Origin: Liopterus haemorrhoidalis | Lineage: Eukaryota; Arthropoda; Insecta; Coleoptera; Dytiscidae | Direction: 5' to 3' | DNA length: 64,000 nt | Assembly (NCBI GenBank): GCA_963971575.1 | Contig: OZ020611.1 | Coordinates: 5,344,882 to 5,408,881 of the forward strand | Shown: in pieces, positions 54,951 through 64,000 of the stretch | Position numbering within the stretch: the first letter of the stretch is position 1 | Layout: each line of letters opens with the position of its first letter | Notes under the pieces: generated by a model | Seen by the model: the letters and a program-made list of their open reading frames with translations, nothing else | Databases searched by the model: none | What the model was told of the DNA's origin: nothing | Program-made: the position numbers and the translations under genes

Positions 54951-55446
54951 TTTAATTTAGTTTTTCAGAAATATGAGATCCTGACTGTGCAATTATAATT
55001 ATAAGAATTGTCTGATTTATTGTTTATAATTTTATTTTCCTGTTGATTATATGTATTAATTTATATCTAACTATAGTAAAAATATTCTAAATATAAGTTT
55101 TTGGTTTATTTCATGAAATTATTTTATGTTTTTAAGCCAAATTCATATATAGTTCACAGTGTACCACAGTGGTTCAATGTTCACCATACCCTTGGTTCAC
55201 TGTGTACCGTGTCAGTACACAGTGAACCAAAGTGCCATTTTAAAAAAAAAATCTTAAATCTACTAATTCTTATGACATATTGAAGTTTAATTCATATAAA
55301 TATTAAGATTATTAATTGCACAACCACACTATGCATTTTGAGATTTATATGTCTACTCGTTGTGACTCTATATGCCTTAAAAAAAAAGGTGGTTCACTGT
55401 TAACCAGGTTACCCTACATGTAGCATTAAAAAATAAATTCACTGTA

Positions 55447-56325
55447 GCAATTTGGTATTTTAGAAATGAAACGTCGTATTCTTAGTTGAAATCTGGTATT
55501 TACACTATAACTTCTCCTTAGGTTGGTGTTTTGAATCCAGCAAAATATTAACTAAAATTTGAAATTCCTGTCGTCTTCTTGTACATTTTAATAAATTATA
55601 CAAATTTCAATCTTGTCTGGTAGGTAATCAAGTTGTCCGGGGTGTGTATTAGCATTCTCGAGCGAGCTGGCCGTTCAGTCACGTCACGTGACGTTGCCTC
55701 CCACCGCTGTCTATTAGCATGGCTAATGTGCGGATAAGCCCCGAATATGCATACCGCCAACTTTCGCAAATTAACACAACTTTAGTCATTTCACGAGGTT
55801 GCTGGCGTAGAGACAGATTCAAATAATTATTTCATACACAACGCCGTCTTTAGAATTAAGATGTCAATATCAGGTGCTGACGACAGAGCTAAGCTCTCAC
55901 CCTTTAACCAGTCTCGATGCATTTTGTGCAAAGTAGAGATTATTACAGAACGGTTTATACAAGCAAGTAATATTAAGATATAGCGAAGGTTCTGTAGACT
56001 GAAATCATTTCATAATAATGCATATTCACAGGTTATGTAGAGCAGTGATTATCAACCGCAGATCTACAGACCGGTGCCGCTCTATGTTAAAAGTTCCCTT
56101 AAACTTTAAAAATATGTAGGTATAGTCATGGGCGTACTAGTTTCCTTTCTATATAATTTCTATGGTCTATTTCAAAGTAGAAAAATGTGTGTAAGAAGAT
56201 AGGACCTGTTTGTCCTTGCTTCGGATTGGTTTAGATCGGCATCCCTATTACACTGTAAAAATATTGTTTTTAGTCCAAGTTGACAGATGTTCAGTGTCGT
56301 ACATTGGAAATATATATCATTTATA
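55447..56325. other. Intron with a GC-rich, motif-dense patch
   Basis: No gene. Bases 55650-55770 include a perfect cgtcacgtgacg palindrome (CACGTG E-box core), ggataag, attagcatggctaat and atatgcat-like sites. This is suggestive of a regulatory island but unproven. Confidence 0.35.
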
Positions 56326-56721
56326 CAGTCTGTTCCAAACGGTTAAGCGGAACTAAATGGGAATTTCGTTCTTTTAGGTTGTCACGAGAAGGGACCTTGC
56401 TTGGGTTATTTCATTTTTCACGTTGAAATGTCAAAATTTAAAATTCCAACAATGAAACCATGGAAACGAATGACATATGTCATTTTTTTACGTATTTTAA
56501 TGACAAAAAAATAAATAAATGGGAAATTTGTATTAAGAATCACACAAAAAATCATAATATAAAGAAAATGACATTTTAAAATGATATTAACCTTAACCAA
56601 AAAATGTTTATTGTAAGTATGATTTACAAAGCTTAAACAAAACGGTCGAAAAGTATGATTTAAACGATGAAAGTAACTAGATTGCCAAATCTAGTTCCGC
56701 CTAACCGTTTGAAACAGACTG
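56326..56721 (+). mobile_element. MITE 'AGTCTGTTCC' family, 396 bp
   Basis: TIR cagtctgttccaaacggtta at left and cagtctgtttcaaacggtta (reverse complement) at right, flanked by TA (56324-56325, 56722-56723). Internal palindrome 'aactagattgccaaatctagtt' near the right end. No coding frame. Confidence 0.9.
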
Positions 56722-56995
56722 TATTATTTAATTTTTCTCATATATTTTGTTATTATTTACATATTTAGACTTTTATTTATATTCTTGGCGTAGATTTTAT
56801 GGAGAAAATTCTCCATGTAATTTGTTTTTACGCAGTTATATATTTTTTAGGTTATCTGACATATAAATATTTTTTGACAGTTGACAATTAACAGATCAAG
56901 AAATAGGACTAATGTGAGGCCAAAAGACAACCCAGCTGATCGTGCCCAAAGGAGAAGTTATTGATATAATTTTTAGACCTTCATATATACATATA

Positions 56996-57401
56996 CAGTC
57001 TGTTCCAAACGGTTAAGCGGAACTAAATGGGAATTTAGTTCTTTTAGGTTGTCACGAGAAGGGACCTTGCTTGGGTTATTTCATTTTTCACGTTGGGATG
57101 TCAAAATTTAAAATTCCAACAATGAAACCATGGAAACGAATGACATATGTCAAAATTAAATATTTTTTTTAGATATTTTAATGACAAAAAAATAAATAAA
57201 TGGGAAATTTGCATTAAGAATGCCACAAAAAATCAAAATATAAAGAAAATGACATTTTAAAATGATATTAACCTTAACCAAAAATGTTTATTGTAAGTAT
57301 GATTTACAAAGCTTAAACAAAACGGCCGAAAGGCACGATTTAAACGATGAAAGTAACTAGATTGCAAAATCTAGTTCCGCTTAACCGTTTGGAACAGACT
57401 G
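56996..57401 (+). mobile_element. MITE 'AGTCTGTTCC' family, 406 bp, second copy
   Basis: Same TIRs and TA flanks (56994-56995, 57402-57403). About 95% identical to the copy 275 bases upstream, same orientation, differing mainly by small indels in the middle. Confidence 0.92.
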
Positions 57402-57528
57402 TATTTTTAATTTTTATTTACAATAATTATTTAAATAAGAAACTTTAGCTCTGAAGATATATTGTTTGTTTTATTGCTTTGTTTAAACTCTTTTAGTCAC
57501 ATATCTCTTTTTATATATAGTACATATA

Positions 57529-57822
57529 AGCTGTTCACTTTTGTAAGAACAAACTAAAAGGGAATTTTGTTTTCAATAGTTTGGACCTTTGTAGCTGTAT
57601 GTCATGTTGGTATTAAAAAATGTCACTTTTTTAAAATGTCGATCCATTTGACATATGTCATAATGAAAAATTATATCTTAATTATAATGATCATAACCTT
57701 ATCAACCTAAAGTCGGTTTTACAGCGTGAGGACTATTTTTAATTGACATTTAAAGTCAGTAACACACCATAAAAGTAACCAAAATAACCAGATCTAGTGT
57801 GTTCTTACAAAAGTGAATTGCT
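57529..57822. mobile_element. Related MITE, 294 bp
   Basis: Ends agctgttcacttttgtaaga and agcaattcacttttgtaaga (reverse complement of right), flanked by TA (57527-57528, 57823-57824). Internal phrases 'aactaaaagggaattttgtt' and 'aaaagtaacc...agatctag' correspond in position to those in the 396/406-bp MITEs, so it is a distant member with different TIRs. Confidence 0.8.
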
Positions 57823-57824
57823 TA

Positions 57825-58562
57825 TAATTTTTAAAATTAATATTTTTTTAACTTTTTCAAATTTCCCATTAAACTGAATATATGTCGTATAAATAACGTA
57901 AGTGTATTATCTGCCTTGTTTATTTCAATATCTTATTAACCTTTTTTATATTAAAAAAAAATCACTTGCTAACCCACAGCTACGCCCATGCCCTAGTTGT
58001 AACTTATTTTAAATTTGCCGCTATACTGTATTTGATCAGTGTAAATCGTACTCGGTTCGCAGCGCTATCTACTTTTTTCTACTTTGAAATAGACCATAGA
58101 GAAATATATAGATTACATGTATTCAAACAAATGGTTGCATTCTACAAACAAAATGGTTGCATTGCATTCACACAAAATTATTAATTTCCTTCTTGAAATA
58201 TTAATCCAACAAATTCTAGGTATTGATAATTTAAAACTGTCTAACAGCAAGTAATGAAATCTAATAAGAATGTTCAATTATTCTCATTCCTAGCACTCTT
58301 ATTACAACGATATTTCAATAAAATTAATATAAATTTTAATTGCATTTTTCTTAATGTTTTGTGCTATAGGATTATCAATAGGGTACCGTTGAATTCTGAA
58401 TAAAATACTATTTCCATCAAGCAAATAAAAATTCGTGTTTCCATTTAAATTAAGAAAGTTGCAAAACGTATTGTGAGAACCACTAGTCAAAACAAAAATG
58501 CTTCGTTAATTAATATTCCGTTAGTTCATCGAAAGTTACTATTTTCGTTGTAAATGTAAATA
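57825..58562. other. Unassigned AT-rich intron
   Basis: No feature recognised. Confidence 0.4.
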
Positions 58563-58564
58563 TA

Positions 58565-59843
58565 CCACATCGCTCAATAAGTATCCGGTCTAACCAAAAC
58601 AATTTTTTTTTTTTAGAAATTCGACTTTATTCATCAACATACTCTCCTTCAAGAGTGATACATTCATTCCAACGCTCTTCTAACTTATCGATGCCTTCTT
58701 TGTAGAACAATTTGTCTTCTCAAAAGAGAACAATTTGTCTCCGAGGCCTATTGTCCCTCAAAATAGGCCTCGGTTTCGGCAATCACTTCTTCATTTGAGT
58801 CAAATTTCTTTCCCTGGAGCATCTTTTTGAGGCCTGCAAAAAGCCAGTAGTCGTTGGGGGCCAGATTTGGAAAGTGCGGTGGATGAGGAAGCAATTCGAA
58901 GCTTAATTCATTCAAATTAACCATCGTTTTCATCGACTTGTGACACGGGACGTTGTCTTGGTAAAATAGCATTGTTTTCTTTTGCATGTGAAGCCGTTTT
59001 TTCTTGATTCCTACACTCAATCGATCCAATAATGCCATGTAGTATTCGCTATTGATAGTTTTACCTTTCTCAAGATAGTCGATAAAAAAAATATCATGCG
59101 TGTCCCAAAATACGGATGCCATAACCTTGCCAGCTGACTTTTAAGTTTATGGTTGCTTTGGAGGACTTTCATCGATTGTTGTCCACTCAGCTGACGATAT
59201 ATTTGATTCAGGTGTGAAGTAGTGGATGCATGTTTCGTCCATTGTCACATATCGACGCAAAAAATCCTTTTTATCACGCTTGAATAGCTCCAAACAGTGC
59301 TCTGAATCGTCGACGCGTTGTTGTTTTTGGCCCGGTGTAAGCGAACGCGGCACCCACTTCGAAAGCAATTTACACATGCTCAAATTTTCGTGTAAAATTG
59401 TAAACACACTACCTTCTGATATCTTTAAGGTGTCATGTATCTCACGCAACTTCACTTTACAGTCTTTCAAAACTATTTTGTGGATTTTTTTTATCTTTTC
59501 CGGAACAACTGCCGATTTTGGGCGACCAGAGCGTTCAACATCATCGGTGTTTGTACGACCGCGTTTAAATTCAGAATACTAATCAGTAATAGTTGATTTG
59601 GTGCAGAGTCTCTATAACGCTTATCAAGCCACTGTTTGGCTTCAACAGTATTTTTTCCCATCAAATAACAATGTTTAATCAACACACAAAATTCGTTTTT
59701 ATCCATTCTTTTGAAAATTACAAAACTGGAGTCACTAAAACCACTGTAACCTCTAAACTAATTTTCAGAATGTCATGAAATTTTCACACGTATCGTTTGA
59801 AGATTGGTACTATCCAGAAATCATATGGGTCTGCCAATAGTGT

Positions 59844-59907
<64 letters not shown>

Positions 59908-59931
59908 CCGGAGACTTATTGAGTGAAGTGT
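58565..59931 (-). mobile_element. Mariner (DD34D), full length with (TA)n expansion, 1,367 bp
   Basis: The left end ccacatcgctcaataagtat and the reverse complement of the right end, acacttcactcaataagtct, are imperfect TIRs, each next to TA (58563-58564, 59932-59933). A long (TA)n tract at 59850-59903 lies in the 5' non-coding part. The fragment at 35062-35147 belongs to the same family and has only a few TA units at that place. Confidence 0.82.
58748..59706 (-). pseudogene. DD34D mariner transposase, three broken segments
   Basis: Segments: MDKNEFCVLIKHCYLMGKNT with VEAKQWLDKRYRDSAP, then a frameshift; LREIHDTLKISEGSVFTILH, WVPRSLTPGQKQQRVDDSEH and VTMDETCIHYFTPES (first Asp present, usual Trp is Cys). 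After a stop near 59142, MASVFWDTHDIFFIDYLEKG, MLFYQDNVPCHKSMKT (second Asp present) and HPPHFPNLAPNDYWLFAGL. In the last, SPDLAPSD has become FPNLAPND: the structural Asp is lost but the catalytic one kept. The C-terminal 30 residues are missing. Confidence 0.9.
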
Positions 59932-59933
59932 TA

Positions 59934-60944
59934 GATGCTTATTATAACCTAGATCTACTTATTAGGGTTATATGCCCTCACAGACTTTTTTGTAGCGATA
60001 TTAGACTCTACAACTCTGTAATATATTGTTACGTTGTATTTAATGTTTGCGGGTTTTTTGAATTTAGGAGCAAGACTGCCGAGTTCTTAGCTAGACCAGG
60101 CGTGAGTTCCTTTAGAGAGGCTGGCCGCACTACGATTGCAGAATGGGCATTTATTATGTACCGAGTAGTGTCGCTGAGCGCTAGTGATTTTGTTAAATAG
60201 ATTTTCTTATGAATGTCGTATTTAGTTAGTGGAATATTGAACGAAAATCCGTAAGCACGCTTAGTTTTCTATTTTTGTCTGGTGCTGACTGTGGTAGATT
60301 ATTGCGCCGATTTTGCATGCCGATTTAGATGGCATCTGCTTCAGGGATTTCTGGCAACGTGGTAGCTATTTGTAATAAGTATGACTGGAGCAGATCCTGG
60401 TAGATTTGACTGGTTTGTGGGCTGTTCTGGCTGGGCATTCGTTCCAGGGATTATTGGCAATGCTTTAGATTTTACCGATAGGGACTGGAACGAACCCCAG
60501 GTAGATCGCAGGTCGCATTAATCGTAGACGGGAGTATACGAACTTCTGTAACAGCAGAACGTAGCGATTTGTACTATTGTCTCCATTTTATTTTACAGAT
60601 CGCTTGGCGTCCAAATAGTTTTAATTATTTATTTTATTTATATGCACCCGAACGCATGACCTTATCTACTGAAAGCTATCCGCATGCCCTGAAGGGTCGT
60701 AGCAATATCTTTTTGCAATATTTTTTATTGTTTAGCCGTCGTAACAATTTAAATGTGCTGTACGGAAGATTTTTCCGATTTATTTTAAAGTATTTATTAA
60801 CAGCTCAGATTTCTGGAATCATATGGTGTTTACACATATTTCATCATAATATTCTACAAGATGTATTGTCAGTTATCATGGTGGGAAGTTTACAGGAACT
60901 TTCTGATTAACGAGTAACCTCCACTTCTCACAGTCTGTTCTAAG
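59934..60944 (+). other. Possible LTR (about 60022-60597) followed by a primer-site-like sequence
   Basis: A TGTTACGTTG start (60025) and a tttacag end near 60598 are followed by 'ttggcgtccaaatag' (about 60603), which resembles a Gypsy-type PBS context. Inside, a block of about 120 bases is duplicated with divergence ('cagggatttctggcaa ... gactggagc' against 'cagggattattggcaa ... gactggaac'). No second LTR or pol is visible. This is a tentative solo LTR; the 113-codon frame at 60569-60910 is unrecognised. Confidence 0.3.
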
Positions 60945-61170
60945 GACTGTTTCTGGCGGTTCTTATAGTATTTTCGAAGTTATGTATGTTGGGACAACAC
61001 TGTGGGGATCTACATAGTTTCCTCTTGCCATTTACCTTTCCTTGAACAATAGTTTTCTCTAGGTTCTCAGTTCGTCTTGTTATATGGCCTAGGAATTTGA
61101 GGATACGATTATAGTTTACAGAAGATGGTCGCATTTCAAATTTTATTTCATCGAGCATAGAGACGTCTGT
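60945..61170 (-). pseudogene. LINE C-terminal fragment
   Basis: Minus strand: YNRILKFLGHITRRTENLEK, then TIVQGKVNGKRKLCRSPQC. This corresponds to the 'GH..RR..LEK.I..GK..GKR..GR' C-terminal block of endonuclease-RT LINEs. It is short and decayed. Confidence 0.6.
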
Positions 61171-61969
61171 GCGTTTCCCTGTTCACGAAATTCTTAGCAT
61201 TCATCTCCAGCAATAAATCTCCAATGCAACAATTTTTCTATTGTCGTTTTTACCAATTGTCCAGGTGACAAATGCGTATTAGAGGAAATTATAGTTTTTT
61301 TATAGGTGTTTCTAACTATAGTTTGGTTAATTGTGTCTTTCGAGTTGTATTCTTCGCCTAATTTCTTGATTGCAATCACCAGCGTTATCAAACAGTGAGC
61401 CTAAGAACACAGTTTGTGAAACAACCTCACAGTGTTTATCGTGTTTATACATATATTGCTTAAAATCTGTCCAGAAAAGTTATTATTATTTTATTTATAT
61501 ACTGAATAAAGCCCGAGGCTTGTGTGTACATATAAATCAATACAAAGAAATTGGACATACAAACCTAAGTATAAACAATGCATTGCAAAATCTCTACACA
61601 AATATAAGCATATAGCAAAATATAAAGGTAAATAGCCAAAAGACAGAAACAGCAATACATGAAAATCAAACTTATATACCGTATTTTTCGGACCATAAGA
61701 CGCACCCCAAATTTATGAAACAATTTTAAGAAAAATATTTTCACACATTCTTAATTTTTATTTATTATTACGATAACTTGTGCCAGCATTTTGTTCATCT
61801 TTACTCTCGGTACTATTACTCGTCTCATTAATACCACTGTTGTGTTATTAGCGTCTGAACTATTGTTGTCTCTTCAAAAACTAAGTCATCTTCGGTACTA
61901 TCCAACGCATTATCCATAGCGCAATACTTTTTTTTTTTTTATTTAAAGATTTATATGTACATCGACAAC
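61171..61969. other. Unassigned; contains a known dispersed TIR-like phrase
   Basis: No gene. At 61677-61710 the text accgtatttttcggaccata, then agacgcacccc, occurs; a very similar phrase is widely scattered in animal genomes as a transposon terminus. I found no partner in inverse orientation within the window. Confidence 0.4.
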
Positions 61970-61971
61970 TA

Positions 61972-63314
61972 GGGGCCGGTTTCTAGAAGCTCAGTAAACT
62001 ATAAGCTAATGGTAAACTACGGTTGCCTTAGTAAACTGTTGCAGGAACAAAAAACAATGCAAAGTTAACCATAAGTTAACTATGCATAGTTTACTTCGCA
62101 TTTGACGTGAGTTCAACCAAGGCTTCCTTGGTTAATTGTTGCACAAACGTTGGTCACGACTTGAACTCGAGTCAAACAATTGAATTTTTCTGACTATACC
62201 TATACCAATGTGGCTGTACGTAGTGCATTAATACAAACAGTTATTGGTGTACCCTAAAAAAATTAATACAATATAATGTAATAATTAAAACAAAACCACT
62301 TTATTATTTTTTATAGTTTAATTTTTTTATTAATTCTAATTCAATTTATATTTGTCATAATTGTTCAGCATTCTTGCTTTATTTTTCTCTATTAGCGCAG
62401 CCTGGTATTTACTCTTATAATAAACTTTTATAATGTGTTATTATTATTATTTTTTTAAATTATGTTTCTTGCTTGTCTTTTTTTTTGTTAAGATTGGAAG
62501 GTTCAGGATTAGCTTCTTGTTGCATTTCAGGTTCTGGTTCTGGTTCAACTTGATAAAAAATATGAACTAAAGCCAGTTCTGAATCAGTTAGGTAGGCAGG
62601 AGGTGGTGGTAAAATATATAGGCTAAAATACAGTTATCGACATATTTTCAATAATTTGTTGTTTCCATCGGTATCGACACTATATCAGTACTACATCGAA
62701 AAATGTTTTTTTCAAGAAACCAGCTCCTAAACAGATACTGAAGAGCGTACATTTAATTCACAAATGTTCTTTTTAGTTTGTTTATTATTTGTTTTTAAAT
62801 TAAAATACAAATATTTAATTTGTTTTGTGTCTCTTCACGCAACTTGAGTTAAATTCATCTGTAATCTGGTACCAAATTTTCTTTTTTTTGAATTGTTCAA
62901 TTATCACATTTTTGTCTTCAGTAATATGGGAATATCTGAAAAATGATAAATACAAATTTTAGGTTATGTTTTAAGAATAATTTAAAAATATTTAGATTTC
63001 AAAAGAAATAAAAATATATGTATACTTACTTACCGAAAATATCTAGAAAAATGTTTTTATCGGTGTTGGTAAGAGTGGTGTTCGTGAATTCATTTTTTTA
63101 GTTCATTTTAAAACGTTTTAATTCTTGACAGCTGATTACTGTCACGTGAAGTACAGTTCACATTAGCAAAAAATATCTGTGCATAGTAAACCAATTGTTC
63201 CACTGACCAAGCTTTAAAAAATGTTTATGCAACGCAAAATAAAACTGACCATCAGTCAGACTTGACCATTAGTCAGTCGTTACCATAGTTAACTGACTTT
63301 TCAGAAACCGGCCC
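61972..63314 (-). mobile_element. PIF/Harbinger-like element, 1,343 bp, deleted
   Basis: TIR ggggccggtttct at left and gggccggtttctg (reverse complement) at right, continuing into similar 'gtnaactat' text. It is flanked by TA or, read differently, CTA (61969-61971, 63314-63316). Subterminal regions are rich in gttaac/gtttac motifs. On the minus strand 62826-62945 encodes a Myb/SANT-like piece (IIEQFKKKKIWYQITDEFNS, then SCVKRHKT), as in the second gene of Harbinger elements. The region 62460-62620 encodes a Pro/Glu-rich tail (LPPPPAYLTDSELALVHIFY, then QVEPEPEPEMQQ). No DDE nuclease is left. Confidence 0.65.
62826..62945 (-). pseudogene. Myb/SANT-like DNA-binding domain fragment
   Basis: The order 'K..W..ITDEFNS........R' matches the zeste/MSANTD-type trihelix: two of three helices can be seen. 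In PIF/Harbinger elements this protein works with the transposase for DNA binding and nuclear import. Here it is only about 40 codons without start. Confidence 0.5.
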
Positions 63315-63439
63315 TAGTCATTAGTACCTAGCACTGTTAACATAACAACAAATACAATAATATATGGTGGTATAACATTACTTAATAAAATATTAATATA
63401 ATACAATAATAATGTGATGCAAAATGAGAGAGATTTTAA

Positions 63440-64000
63440 CTATATTCGTTCTTTCATGTTTATATCTGTTAGAAATTTTAACACTTTCTGTTTCACTGAT
63501 GTTATAAGGGCTTTTTCAATCGAGTTGGGTATGTTATTTACGAGTCTTTCCTACTATAACTATATTTAGGGCAGTCTATTATCAGGTGTTTTACTGTGAG
63601 GGTAGTGTTGCACAGTACACATTGGCATGGTTCGCAGTTGTTGAATAAATACCTATACGTAGTCGGGTTATAATAATTTGTTCTCTTCTATGCTATTTTG
63701 TTTCCCATGGTTTAGTGTCTTCCTTTATTTATCGTAGTTGTCATTTGTTGTATTTAGCCATTGATTGATCCAGGATTTTCTGATTTTTCTTTTTATCAGA
63801 CTTTTTACGTCGCAAATTGGTATGTTTATCTCGGTTATTGGTAGGTTATCGCTTCCTTTGCTTCGTTATCCAGTCTTTCGTTGCCGTTTATACTGACATG
63901 AGAGGGTATCCACATTATCGTGATTTGTTTATCTTTACAGATGGCTTGGTGTATTGTTGCCTGGAGTTCTTGGATCAAAGTGTGTCTTGAACATAGGTGT
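63440..64000 (-). pseudogene. Jockey-type LINE RNase H and C-terminus, runs off the window
   Basis: Minus strand: LIQELQATIHQAICKDKQIT, then IMWIPSHVSINGNERLDNEA (the W-x-P-S-H...GNE box of RNase H), KSWINQWLNTT, and, after shifts, ALITSVKQKVLKFLTDINMK to the stop at 63440-63442. The same arrangement as at 9.5-10.0 kb, where the end is NILKFLEDVNLIEYI. The 5' part lies beyond position 64000. Confidence 0.82.

Larger units (their letters stand above)
53739..55414 (+). mobile_element. Pogo/Tigger-like element with iterated 'cagtgaacc' motifs
   Basis: TIRs: gggtaacctggtgaacagtg at left and gggtaacctggttaacagtg (reverse complement) at right, with TA on both sides (53737-53738, 55415-55416). The motif acagtgaacc or its complement recurs about ten times: 53750-53785, 54104-54162, 55145-55230 and 55390-55405. 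Only the C-terminal part of a transposase is coded, so this is a deletion derivative. Confidence 0.8.
49825..55444 (-). mobile_element. Mariner-like element 'T', copy 2, dissected by three later insertions
   Basis: The left end cagtgaatttatttttgaat and the right end (reverse complement cagtgaatttattttttaat) are flanked by TA (49823-49824, 55445-55446). Removing a Helitron (49988-51584), an RTE with its duplication (51792-52775) and a pogo-like element (53739-55416) leaves about 1.36 kb, normal for a mariner-type element. Copy 1 at 32.6-35.0 kb confirms the continuous text across the first two sites. Confidence 0.88.

Noticed and set aside
57966..58184. 72-codon plus frame
   Set aside because: AT-rich chance frame with no recognisable pattern.

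Overview
This is AT-rich, repeat-dense eukaryotic DNA, almost certainly from an insect. Only one stretch looks like a single-copy host gene: a 105-base exon at 19013-19117 (+), flanked by a good 3' acceptor and a GT donor. Its 35 codons read as the neurobeachin family protein (rugose in Drosophila). I therefore read the whole 64 kb as intronic sequence of a large rugose/Nbea gene on the + strand, about 19 kb before the exon and 45 kb after it. No other host exon, rRNA, CRISPR or bacterial-type operon is present. The order of insect cannot be fixed from the sequence.

Everything else is transposon, satellite or unrecognised intron. Region by region: 1-3.2 kb, a Copia element lacking reverse transcriptase and carrying an ectopic LTR-end/primer-site piece plus a perfect 105-bp inverted repeat. 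3.2-5.8 kb, a minus-strand LINE with a tandem duplication, a mariner-like fragment with an LDLGFF motif, and a fragment of a widespread arthropod protein of unknown function. 7.1-10.2 kb, a Jockey-type LINE split by a Mos1-like mariner with both TIRs. 10.5-14.1 kb, another LINE, copy A of a repeat family with an internal tRNA-like module, and a second, rearranged copy of the unknown protein. 14.7-18.8 kb, a tandem satellite of about 657 bp. 19.0-19.1 kb, the host exon. 19.5-25.5 kb, a MITE, a 16-bp minisatellite, an intact-looking DD41D mariner and a deleted mariner. 26.5-29.0 kb, a Helitron-type 3' end with a 114-bp array, then repeat copy B. 29.8-32 kb, a LINE and a non-autonomous hAT with nested MITEs. 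32.5-38.8 kb, nested mariner/LINE/RTE remains and a pogo-like C-terminus with a PIP-box. 40.5-43.7 kb, a TIR element holding a LINE with a 13-bp target duplication, then a second DD41D mariner. 46.5-49.8 kb, mariner and MITE relics and repeat copy C. 49.8-55.4 kb, one mariner-like element dissected by a Helitron, an RTE and a pogo-like element. 56.3-64 kb, three MITEs, another mariner, a possible LTR, a PIF/Harbinger-like element and a LINE RNase H.

The genes do not form a pathway. The coherent theme is nested transposition inside one large intron. In many places TA, 8-, 11- or 13-bp target duplications or an A|T Helitron site allow the insertion order to be read directly. The most recent-looking activity is the DD41D mariner, with two near-identical full-length copies, one with an unbroken frame. 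The most unusual structures are the aberrant Copia copy, the repeat family with a different tRNA-like module in each copy, and the pogo-like element with short iterated motifs and a perfect 32-bp palindrome.
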